Positions 1 through 5,138 of a DNA stretch of 5,138 bases are shown piece by piece (positions within the stretch are counted from its first letter, which is position 1; every line of letters starts with the position of its first letter). The position numbers and the translations under genes were made by a program. This stretch comes from Enterobacterales bacterium (lineage in GTDB: Bacteria > Pseudomonadota > Gammaproteobacteria > Enterobacterales > Succinivibrionaceae), in NCBI GenBank assembly GCA_900768635.1, contig CAAGDP010000132.1, positions 1 to 5,138 on the forward strand, read 5' to 3'. Under the pieces are notes generated by a model. It was not told where the DNA came from. It worked only from the letters and a program-made list of their open reading frames with translations, and did not search any database.

Positions 1-96
1 AATCCTTCGCAAATTAAAATTCTGCAGAAGCTATCATTGGTACCCCAGGAAGATCTGCCAAAACAGAAGCGTGGCAGACCTAAAAAGACTGTATAG
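1..96 (+). CDS. C-terminal end of a probable transposase (partial)
   Basis: The frame is open from the first base of the window and stops at TAG 94-96, giving 31 residues. The tail ends in a lysine/arginine-rich stretch, KQKRGRPKKTV, with an AT-hook-like GRPKK. Such basic GRP-K tails are common at the C terminus of DDE transposases of the IS4/IS1634 type, and no other enzyme class fits better. No catalytic residue lies in this part, so the family is an inference from tail style and context. The context supports it: the next thing downstream is an integrase that starts in mid-domain, as if this element had inserted into it. The protein starts outside the window. It could instead be the end of some unrelated DNA-binding protein. 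Confidence 0.5.
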   Translation, partial: NPSQIKILQKLSLVPQEDLPKQKRGRPKKTV

Positions 97-122
97 TCTT
101 ACTAATTGGGAAAGTTTTAGTT
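1..122 (+). mobile_element. Right end of an insertion sequence (boundary approximate)
   Basis: This entry covers the transposase tail plus about 26 noncoding bases after its stop, including ACTAATTGGGAAAGTTTTAG at 101-120. Recognisable integrase sequence begins at about 126 (GYAGFL), so the IS end must lie between 97 and 125. The matching left inverted repeat and any target duplication lie outside the window, so the exact end cannot be fixed here. Confidence 0.4.
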
Positions 123-500
123 AAAGGTTATGCCGGATTCCTTATCAGGGATAAGGACGGAATGCCCGAGGTGGCTCTGCACTGGGAGCACAGATTCCAG
201 CATGCAGTTAAGCGGTATAACGACATCTACAAAATTCAGATGCCGTCAATAACACCTCATGTCTGCCACCACACTTATTGCAGCAATCAGGCCCAAGCAA
301 GAATGAATCCTAAAACTCTGCAGTACCTCATGGGACATTCTGAAATTTCAGTAACCATGGACGTCTACACTCACCTCGGTCTTGATGATGCCAAGGATGA
401 GATTATCAGACTTAAAGAGCTGGAAGACGCCAGAAAGGAAATCAATAACATTGAGCGCGACACCATACGCAGTATGGAGAGTCAGTTCAAGTACATTTAA
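123..500 (+). pseudogene. Truncated, catalytically damaged Tn916-type tyrosine recombinase (integrase)
   Basis: This is the C-terminal catalytic part of a phage/ICE integrase of the Tn916 Int type. Such enzymes cut and rejoin DNA to excise or insert a mobile element. The frame is open from 84, but homology starts at about 126 with GYAGFLIRDKDG. The first ATG is at 162. Counting from that ATG, family landmarks are VALHWEHRF (4-12), ITPHVC (30-35), NPKTLQYLMGH (49-59, with the catalytic His59) and VYTHLG (68-73, with the tyrosine nucleophile Tyr69). The C terminus, ending FKYI, looks complete. Two faults make it inactive. The arm-binding and core-binding N-terminal domains and the first catalytic Arg are missing, since a full family member is about 400 residues. 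In addition, the HxxR box reads H33-V-C-H36, so the second catalytic arginine is histidine (codon CAC, 267-269). It probably marks the former right end of an integrative element. Identification is firm; loss of function is a strong inference. Confidence 0.88.
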
Positions 501-783
501 GGCACTCCACCAGTAATCCTATTAAGCTCATGACCATTACGGCATGGGCTTTCCCTTTCCGGATCATCTTCATCCAAATCTTATACAACCACCTCTCTGC
601 AACGGTGGATTACATTCCACAAAACGGTCTTCGATGTTGATATTTAGGGCAAATGCCTTTAATATTTGACAGTAAGGTGTTAAGCATTTTTCTGATTCTC
701 GGTACAAATCGGCAATAAATTAGAACTGCATAGATTTTGTTCGTTAGCAGAGATTTCAGGGAAGAGGTGTTTAAGGATTCATT
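501..783. other. Gene-free stretch between integrase remnant and ATPase gene
   Basis: No convincing reading frame, tRNA or repeat array was found. It holds two small inverted repeats that share bases and so exclude each other: CCACC 589-593 with GGTGG 604-608, and GTGGA 605-609 with TCCAC 616-620. Neither is followed by a run of T, so they are not ordinary terminators. A consensus-like -35 hexamer TTGACA lies at 666-671, but no good -10 sits 16-18 bases after it. A weak TAAATT lies at 716-721. In Tn916-like elements the attachment end lies shortly after int, so an old att end could be here, but I cannot see a core repeat. Confidence 0.5.
773..777 (+). promoter_or_regulatory. Ribosome binding site of the ATPase/nuclease gene
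   Basis: AAGGA sits six bases before ATG 784. It supports this start over later in-frame ATGs, and the protein then begins at the usual position before the family's N-terminal region. Confidence 0.6.
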
Positions 784-2580
784 ATGAGCGAAGATAAGGT
801 TGAACTATTAAGTACTCCGTATGGTGAGGTTGCATACGAATCATTCCGTGAACTTGGATTTGCCTTTGCAGATAAAAGCGCTGTTATTAAAGAACTGGAA
901 AGAAAGAACACTCCTCGCTATCCGGTTCTGTTGCGTCCGAGAAGATTCGGTAAAAGCACCTTTGTTCAGATGCTGAAATCCTTCTACGACATCTCATACA
1001 AAGACAGATATGAGGAAATCTTTAACGGAAAGAGTATCTATACGAAAAAACTTCCCAGTCATAATACCTACCATGTTATTAATTTTGACTTTTCCATGGT
1101 TAACACCCAAAGCAATACCGCCATGCTGAACAGCTTTTTTTCTGCTGTTGCAAACGGCATAGATGACTTCAAAAGAAGATATCCTGATTTTACTTTTGAT
1201 TATAAGGAGCTTGATAAGTCAGACTCCGTCACACTGTTTAATAACTTTGCATCAGCTTATTCCGATTACGCAAAAGCAGTTTTAAGTCTTAACGCATCTG
1301 AGAACAATAATTATGGCAGACTCTATGTAATGATTGACGAATACGATAATTTTGCCAATCAGATCCTTTCACAGGATATTGAACTGTTTCATACCATCAC
1401 CGGTGATAACGGATTCCTGAAAGCATTCTATGCCGCTATTAAGGCAGCTGCGGCAAATACAAATTGTATTTCCAAAACCTTTATTACCGGAGTGTCATCC
1501 GTATCCCTTGATTCTCTTACTTCTGGTTTTAATATTGCCCGAAATGTTACATCTCGCGCCTGTTTTAACGAATATGCAGGCTTCACAGAAGAAGAATTAA
1601 CAGAATTGATACCAAAGCTCGTTGACATCGAACAGATTGGAGTAAGTGTTGAGGAAATCATTGCCAGAATGAAACCAGTGTATGATGGCTATTGTTTCAG
1701 TCATCAGGCAGAACACACGGTGTTCAATTCATCCATGTGTCTGTACTATCTTGATGAAATGCGTCTGGCAGGTGAGTTTCTCCCACCGGAGGATTATCTA
1801 GATCCCGCATCAGACCATGACGGTTCCAAACTTAAGCAACTTTTTGAAATTGCCGAACCCGGCCTTGCAGATGCAATTATCAATACCTATCTCAGTGATA
1901 GCAGATTTTTCATTAAGGATCTGGCGGAAAACATCAATCTTAATAAAGCTGCCAGATATGATCGTCTTCAGCTTCTGTCCATGCTCTACTACCTGGGGTA
2001 TCTCACCATTGATAAAGCACTCTCACGAATAGGCAGACTGGCTCTTAAGATTCCGAATCTTTTCATGTCAAAGCTCTTTGCACAGTGCACTGCAGACCTG
2101 CGATTAAAACCGAGCAAAGTGTTTTCTGATTCCGTACTTGATATAACGGCACTGCAGAATGTTCAGGATGACATCAGTTCATTCGCATCATCATGCACTG
2201 AATTTCTGAGCAGAATTTTCACCAATCAGGTACTGACTCACATGAGTGAAATGGCTCTTAATCTGACACTCTTCACCAAGCTGGATTCCATGGACGCGGT
2301 GTTTTCAGAAATGCAGAAATCACTTCGGGTAGTCGGAGACGGAGAGAAATTTGCTGATCTGGTGATTACCGTAAATGTAGGTCAGGAAAACGAATGCATT
2401 TATCTCATTGAGCTTAAATACGTCACCAAGACTGATGCCACGGAAGCCAAAATTCAAAATACCATAAAGGACGCAACGGCTCAGGTTCAAAGATACAAGT
2501 CTGCTATTGAGTTCAGGGACAGACAGATTAAGGCCTACGCCATGGTATTTGTTGGTTCTGAGTGTGTGCACTGCGGGTAA
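784..2580 (+). CDS. AAA-ATPase-like protein with C-terminal PD-(D/E)XK nuclease-like domain (DUF1703)
   Basis: A complete 598-residue protein of the family that pairs an AAA-ATPase-like domain (PF09820) with a DUF1703 domain (PF08011). It is cytoplasmic, with no signal peptide or membrane segment visible. The P-loop is RPRRFGKST (51-59, Lys57 and Ser58). Walker B is YVMIDEYDNF (181-190, Asp185 and Glu186). A sensor-like FITGVSSVS follows at 233-241. Family signatures YDGYCF (300-305) and LYYLGYLT (401-408) come next. The C-terminal fold shows ADLVI (524-528, Asp525), YLIELKY (540-546, Glu543 and Lys545) and AQVQRY (566-571), the D...ExK...Q pattern of PD-(D/E)XK nucleases. Length is normal for the family and no key residue is missing. 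The biological role of these proteins is not established. They are multi-copy in many gut anaerobes, and links to mobile DNA or defence are suggestions only. It has no operon partner: an integrase remnant lies 283 bp upstream and a decayed fragment starts 2 bp after its stop. Confidence 0.88.
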   Translation: MSEDKVELLSTPYGEVAYESFRELGFAFADKSAVIKELERKNTPRYPVLLRPRRFGKSTFVQMLKSFYDISYKDRYEEIFNGKSIYTKKLPSHNTYHVINFDFSMVNTQSNTAMLNSFFSAVANGIDDFKRRYPDFTFDYKELDKSDSVTLFNNFASAYSDYAKAVLSLNASENNNYGRLYVMIDEYDNFANQILSQDIELFHTITGDNGFLKAFYAAIKAAAANTNCISKTFITGVSSVSLDSLTSGFNIARNVTSRACFNEYAGFTEEELTELIPKLVDIEQIGVSVEEIIARMKPVYDGYCFSHQAEHTVFNSSMCLYYLDEMRLAGEFLPPEDYLDPASDHDGSKLKQLFEIAEPGLADAIINTYLSDSRFFIKDLAENINLNKAARYDRLQLLSMLYYLGYLTIDKALSRIGRLALKIPNLFMSKLFAQCTADLRLKPSKVFSDSVLDITALQNVQDDISSFASSCTEFLSRIFTNQVLTHMSEMALNLTLFTKLDSMDAVFSEMQKSLRVVGDGEKFADLVITVNVGQENECIYLIELKYVTKTDATEAKIQNTIKDATAQVQRYKSAIEFRDRQIKAYAMVFVGSECVHCG

Positions 2581-2582
2581 TT

Positions 2583-2793
2583 ATGCCAATAACATATCAA
2601 CGATATGCTCAACGAGCAGATGAAGAGTTTAGAAAAGAGCATGAGTAAATGAAGCCTGAAATGGAAGCTATCAGAAAAATTGTGTTCATGCAGGCATACT
2701 GCAATGGTTAATCAGTCAGGCATCAATCATGAGGTTGTATCTATACAGGTTAATGACATCAACAAACGGAGCAGAAAAGCTCGTTCTGCTTAA
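2583..2793 (+). pseudogene. Decayed coding remnant, possibly the C terminus of an Rpn-like (PD-(D/E)XK transposase-like) protein
   Basis: Frame 3 from ATG 2583 reads MPITYQRYAQRADEEFRKEHE, hits TAA at 2646-2648, then continues in the same frame as MKPEMEAIRKIVFMQAYCNG to TAA 2709-2711. The apparent sequence then shifts to frame 1 from 2704 as QSGINHEVVSIQVNDINKRS and stops at 2791-2793. The first part is charged and helix-like. In the second part a four-residue beat (Gly, Glu, Ile, Asp, Arg with INH, VVS, QVN, INK between) resembles worn GxxxGxxxG tails of Rpn-type proteins, where Gly to Glu, Asp or Arg needs one base change. One stop and one frameshift make an active gene unlikely. The family link is an inference from pattern only; chance open frames remain possible. 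Confidence 0.35.
2770..2790 (-). terminator. Hairpin over the LysR stop codon, possible terminator
   Basis: AGCAGAA (2770-2776) and TTCTGCT (2784-2790) form a perfect 7-bp stem with a 7-base loop. On the minus strand it starts at the LysR stop codon and is followed by a moderately T-rich CCGTTTGTTG. There is no clean U-tract, so efficiency is uncertain. Its place between convergent genes fits a terminator. Confidence 0.35.
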
Positions 2794-3695
2794 TCATTAT
2801 TGGGAATGACCTGATTAAGGTTCTTGAATGCTCTTATCAGGTGTTCAAGAAACTTCTCGACTATAGGTGTGAAAACCTGAAATTTTCGCCAGATTAAATA
2901 TGTCGGGGTACTGAGTTCCGGATACAAAGGGATCCATACAAGCTCGTTTCCCGGACTGGTATCAACCAGACCTTTGTATGTCAGCATAACTGCAATATTT
3001 TCCCTGACAAACCTGGAGCCGTTATAGGCAAGATTAACCGTATCCGTAACTTTAAGTTCGTTTGCCCGATCACCGCACCAGCCTGAAATTTCCTCAGAGA
3101 GTCCCTGTGTTGAGATAATTATGTTATGAGGAAGCAGATCATCAATGGTTATTTTATCCATAGCTGCCAATAGATGATCCCGGCGAACCACCATCCCCCA
3201 GATGTCGTCAGCAGGGTAGCGGATGTAGTTGTATTTGTCGGTATCCGGTAAACCTGAAATAATCACAAAATCAAGAAGACCTCCGTCCATCTTCTCGGTC
3301 ACCTGTTCAGTCATACCGCTGATGACATGACAGCGCAATCCCGGATATTTCCGGCGGAAGGCAAGCAGTTCCCGGGCGAAGATATCGATGTGGCAGGTTT
3401 CTGGAGCACCGATATGAACATCTCCGTCGATTATGTCTTCGATATCTCTGAATTCCTGTTTGGTTTTATCCACGAGAGAAACTATGTCTTCCGCTCTTTT
3501 ACGGAGTAATAAGCCTTCCTCCGTGAGCTTCATTCCACCTCCAATCCTTTCAAAAAACGTACACCCGAATTCAGCTTCCAGCTCTTTCATCTGTTTGGAA
3601 AGGGCTGACTGGGTAATAAACAGCATTGCTGATGCCCTTGTCATGTTTCCTGTTTTGGCTACCATGAGAAAATTCTTAAGCAGTTTCAGATCCAT
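2790..3695 (-). CDS. LysR-type transcriptional regulator
   Basis: A complete 301-residue LysR-family regulator, a cytoplasmic DNA-binding protein that usually works as a tetramer and senses a small molecule. The N-terminal winged helix-turn-helix covers about 1-62. Within it, the helix-turn-helix at 17-40 contains the family pattern NMTRASAMLFITQSALSKQM, followed by LEAEFGCTFFER (39-50) and the wing with KLTEEG (56-61). A linker helix at about 65-90 leads to the effector-binding domain: DVHIGAPET (92-100), FRRKYPGL (113-120), LLDFVIISG (140-148) and WGMVVRRDHLL (166-176). Length is typical. ATG 3695 gives the standard MDLKLLKNFL beginning. It is divergent from the secreted hydrolase gene, the usual arrangement in which a LysR protein controls its neighbour and itself. 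A perfect palindrome sits 34 to 54 bases before its start, well placed for autorepression. The effector cannot be read from the sequence. Confidence 0.93.
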   Translation of the reverse strand: MDLKLLKNFLMVAKTGNMTRASAMLFITQSALSKQMKELEAEFGCTFFERIGGGMKLTEEGLLLRKRAEDIVSLVDKTKQEFRDIEDIIDGDVHIGAPETCHIDIFARELLAFRRKYPGLRCHVISGMTEQVTEKMDGGLLDFVIISGLPDTDKYNYIRYPADDIWGMVVRRDHLLAAMDKITIDDLLPHNIIISTQGLSEEISGWCGDRANELKVTDTVNLAYNGSRFVRENIAVMLTYKGLVDTSPGNELVWIPLYPELSTPTYLIWRKFQVFTPIVEKFLEHLIRAFKNLNQVIPNND

Positions 3696-3706
3696 TTCCT
3701 GGGATT

Positions 3707-3710
3707 CTCC
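3707..3710 (-). promoter_or_regulatory. Probable ribosome binding site of the LysR gene (long spacing)
   Basis: On the minus strand GGAG lies 11 bases before the ATG. A second AGGA (3700-3697) is only one base from the ATG, too close to serve. The spacing is long, suggesting modest translation as expected for a regulator. The protein alignment still favours this start. Confidence 0.4.
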
Positions 3711-3729
3711 GATCTAAATTTAATTTTGT

Positions 3730-3750
3730 GTTATTCCATAATGGAATAAC
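3730..3750. promoter_or_regulatory. Perfect 21-bp palindrome, likely LysR operator
   Basis: The half-site GTTATTCCAT (3730-3739) is mirrored exactly by ATGGAATAAC (3741-3750) around a central A at 3740. It contains the LysR-box form T-N11-A (T3734 to A3746), with TTCC and GGAA arms. The right arm also takes part in a second dyad, ATAAC-GT-GTTAT (3746-3757). The heptamer GTGTTAT occurs at 3728-3734 and again at 3751-3757, 23 bp apart, about two helical turns. The centre is 45 bp from the LysR start and 155 bp from the hydrolase start. This fits a regulator site that covers the LysR promoter and works from a distance, or by tetramer contact, on the hydrolase promoter. Binding is inferred. Confidence 0.7.
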
Positions 3751-3793
3751 GTGTTATGAATTTTTACCATTTTTAATTATATGATGATTTTCT

Positions 3794-3799
3794 TATACT
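3794..3799 (+). promoter_or_regulatory. Candidate -10 element for the hydrolase gene
   Basis: TATACT matches five of six bases of the sigma-70 -10 consensus. No good -35 lies 17 bp upstream (the hexamer there is TTTTAA), as expected for a promoter that needs an activator. The start site would fall near 3806, leaving a leader of about 90 bases. Confidence 0.3.
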
Positions 3800-3816
3800 T
3801 AAGTCAAGTGATATCG

Positions 3817-3842
3817 GAATCTATAAATCAGATCTCAGATTC
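3817..3842 (+). other. Small inverted repeat in the hydrolase leader
   Basis: GAATCT (3817-3822) pairs with AGATTC (3837-3842) across 14 bases, with a repeated TCAGAT inside the loop and at its edge. It could be a weak leader hairpin or a second regulator site. No function can be assigned. Confidence 0.2.
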
Positions 3843-3883
3843 TTTATCAGAAAATTCAACAGATTGACATCGTTAAAAAAATT

Positions 3884-3889
3884 GGGAGG
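3884..3889 (+). promoter_or_regulatory. Strong ribosome binding site of the hydrolase gene
   Basis: GGGAGG stands five bases before ATG 3895. This near-ideal spacing fixes the start and with it the signal peptide. Confidence 0.75.
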
Positions 3890-3894
3890 CAGTT

Positions 3895-5058
3895 ATGAAA
3901 CCACTCAAATTATTAGGTGCTTTAGTTGCAGCGGCAATGCTTACGGGAGTAACAGACATCATGGCATATGACATTCCTGTATCCGTTATATCGGATGCTT
4001 CACAGATGAAGAAATCCTCAGTGGAAAACCTGAAGGAAGATACCAGAGTTTTCAAAATCAATAAAAACATTCAGGTTATGAAGGTCGTTTTCACAAACCA
4101 CTACGGCTTTGATGTCGCCGGACATCTGTATCTGCCAGAAAACTTTGACAGTTCAAAAAAATACAGTGCTGTAGTGATTTCCGGCCCGTTCGGTGCAGTC
4201 AAGGAACAGGCATCAGGTCTTTATGCCCAGGAACTGGCATCAAGAGGTTTTGTAACAGTAGCCTTTGATCAGTCTATGACCGGGGAATCCGGAGGGAGCA
4301 GACGCGATATGGCCTCTCCTGATATTTTTACAGAGGATTACAGTGCAGCAGTAGATTTTATCAGTAATCTGAAGTTTGTTGATCCTGAAAAAATAGGTGT
4401 GGTAGGTCTGTGCGGTCTTTCTGGAATGGCTATCACTGCAGCTTCAAATGATATAAGAATCAAAGCTGTTGTGACATCAGCAATGTATGATATGTCAGAA
4501 AGCATCAGCGATCACTACAAAGGAGATTACTACACCGATGAACATCGTAATATTGTCAAGAAACATCTGGCTGCTATGCGTGATGCAGAGGCTAAGAAGG
4601 GCGGTTTGATAAGGGGAGCTCATGAAATAGCCGTAGATGCAGAAGGCAGAGTTCAGAATTATGAAACTATGTTTCCTAACAAGCTTCCTGATGATGCCAA
4701 TCCGGTGATTAAAGATTTCTTCGGATACTACGTCGGAAGGGCCTACCATCCGCGGGCAATCAATTCCAACACATCTGCCTGGGACTCTACTGCTCCGTAC
4801 GGATTCTTCAATTTCAGGCTTATGGATAATATAAAGGAGCTGACACCTCGTCCTCTCATGCTGGTTACCGGAGACAGGGCGCATTCCAGATATTTTTCAG
4901 AAGATGTGTATCAGAAGGCGTCAGAACCTAAAAAACTGTTCGTGGTAAAGGGAGCAACTCATGTGGATCTGTATGATCAGATGGATAAAATACCCTTTGA
5001 TGAAATTGATAACTTCTTCAGGAATTGTGCACAATTAATCTTTACAATCTTGGACTAA
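3895..5058 (+). CDS. Exported alpha/beta hydrolase, dienelactone hydrolase/YcjY-like; C terminus altered by an IS
   Basis: A 387-residue alpha/beta hydrolase with a Sec signal peptide: Lys2 and Lys5, a hydrophobic core at about 6-19, and likely cleavage after IMA (22-24). The mature protein should be periplasmic. The fold shows GHLYLPENF (76-84), the family signature GPFGAVKEQASGLYAQELA (97-115), FDQSMTGESGG (124-134) and a nucleophile elbow GLCGLSGMA (171-179). By comparison with dienelactone hydrolase (GxCxGG) the nucleophile is probably Cys173; Ser176 is the alternative. Asp327 (TGDRAHS) and His356 (GATHVDLYD) complete the triad. The substrate is unknown and is probably an ester or similar small molecule. 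It is divergent from the LysR gene and probably under its control. The frame keeps family sequence to about FDEIDNFFR (368-376). The last residues, NCAQLIFTILD, look foreign, and their DNA overlaps an insertion sequence end with a transposase reading the other way. Few family residues seem lost, so activity is likely kept. Confidence 0.88.
   Translation: MKPLKLLGALVAAAMLTGVTDIMAYDIPVSVISDASQMKKSSVENLKEDTRVFKINKNIQVMKVVFTNHYGFDVAGHLYLPENFDSSKKYSAVVISGPFGAVKEQASGLYAQELASRGFVTVAFDQSMTGESGGSRRDMASPDIFTEDYSAAVDFISNLKFVDPEKIGVVGLCGLSGMAITAASNDIRIKAVVTSAMYDMSESISDHYKGDYYTDEHRNIVKKHLAAMRDAEAKKGGLIRGAHEIAVDAEGRVQNYETMFPNKLPDDANPVIKDFFGYYVGRAYHPRAINSNTSAWDSTAPYGFFNFRLMDNIKELTPRPLMLVTGDRAHSRYFSEDVYQKASEPKKLFVVKGATHVDLYDQMDKIPFDEIDNFFRNCAQLIFTILD
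5023..5036. repeat. 14-bp perfect palindrome at the IS/hydrolase junction
   Basis: AATTGTG is mirrored exactly by CACAATT. It lies between the last family-like codon of the hydrolase and the stop codon of the minus-strand transposase, where the IS terminus should be. It is probably part of the terminal inverted repeat, but the other end of the element is outside the window. Confidence 0.5.
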
Positions 5059-5138
5059 TTTTATAATTCCAATCGGGATGAAATTCATCACCACAAATAC
5101 TCAGAGATTTAAAATCGTCATTAGACACTTTAATTCCA
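5042..5138 (-). CDS. C-terminal end of a probable ISAzo13-type transposase (partial)
   Basis: On the minus strand the frame is open from the window edge to TAA (5044-5042), giving 31 residues that contain VSNDDFKSLSI and end in GDEFHPDWNYKISPRL. An ending of the form EFHPxWNYxIxPR is, to my recollection, characteristic of ISAzo13-family (Rhodopirellula-type DDE) transposases. The catalytic DDE residues lie outside the window. The coding end overlaps the 3' end of the hydrolase frame on the opposite strand by 17 bp. The identification rests on a short motif, so another transposase family is possible, but the match to a protein C terminus is far better than chance. Confidence 0.6.
   Translation of the reverse strand, partial: GIKVSNDDFKSLSICGDEFHPDWNYKISPRL

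Larger units (their letters stand above)
5021..5138 (-). mobile_element. End of an insertion sequence, ISAzo13-like (left boundary approximate)
   Basis: This covers the transposase C terminus on the minus strand and about 20 bases beyond its stop, up to the point where hydrolase homology ends. The boundary is placed near 5021 because the hydrolase residues encoded after that point no longer look like the family. The element continues past the right edge of the window. Confidence 0.5.

Noticed and set aside
2704..2793. A 29-codon frame considered as a separate small gene
   Set aside because: No ribosome site is visible and it overlaps the end of the preceding frame; it is better read as a frameshifted part of the decayed remnant.
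3433..3717. A 94-codon plus-strand frame across the LysR N terminus
   Set aside because: It is antisense to the helix-turn-helix region of the regulator and shows no recognisable domain or good ribosome site.
3864..3869. A perfect TTGACA -35 hexamer just before the hydrolase gene
   Set aside because: A -10 at normal spacing would fall on the start codon at about 3887-3895, so it cannot drive this gene; probably chance.
4495..4884. A 129-codon open frame on the minus strand
   Set aside because: It lies wholly inside the hydrolase gene, has no family-like sequence and is explained as antisense shadow of a well-supported protein.
5077..5089. Palindrome GATGAA-A-TTCATC after the hydrolase stop, considered as a terminator
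   Set aside because: The loop would be too small for the full stem, there is no T-run, and the bases code for the conserved transposase end on the other strand.
1..5138. CRISPR arrays, tRNA or rRNA genes, toxin-antitoxin pairs, retrons
   Set aside because: I saw no regular spaced repeats, cloverleaf or rRNA-like sequence, nor paired small genes of these kinds.

Overview
The window is a scarred accessory segment of a bacterial genome. It has three intact genes, with remnants of mobile DNA at both ends and a decayed gene between them. The moderately AT-rich sequence, a family of large AAA-ATPase/PD-(D/E)XK proteins typical of gut and rumen anaerobes, a Tn916-type integrase remnant and a LysR/secreted-hydrolase pair together suggest an intestinal or rumen anaerobe. 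A Succinivibrionaceae-like gammaproteobacterium is my best guess, but it is an inference from gene content, not from a marker gene.

Left edge (1-500): the last 31 codons of a probable transposase, ending in a basic GRPKK tail, stop at 96. They abut the C-terminal catalytic part of a Tn916-type tyrosine recombinase. The integrase has lost its N-terminal half, and its HxxR box reads HxxH, so a catalytic arginine is gone. This is the worn right end of an old integrative element with an IS against it. A gene-free stretch (501-783) follows.

Centre (784-2793): a complete 598-residue protein combines an AAA-ATPase-like domain with a C-terminal PD-(D/E)XK (DUF1703) domain. It stands alone, with no partner gene. 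Directly behind it is a short decayed coding remnant with a stop and a frameshift. The remnant runs up to the convergent LysR gene, and a hairpin lies over the LysR stop codon.

Right half (2790-5138): a LysR-type regulator on the minus strand is divergent from a signal-peptide-bearing alpha/beta hydrolase of the dienelactone-hydrolase/YcjY-like type. The 199-bp gap between them holds a perfect 21-bp palindrome of LysR-box form (T-N11-A). The simplest model is that the regulator binds there, controls itself and switches the hydrolase gene in response to a small molecule.

At the extreme right, the minus strand encodes the last 31 residues of what looks like an ISAzo13-type transposase. The hydrolase frame runs into this element, so its last dozen or so residues and its stop codon seem to come from the IS end.

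I do not see a complete new multi-gene system. The observations most worth checking are the IS-rewritten hydrolase C terminus, the LysR operator, the dead integrase and the decayed remnant after the ATPase.
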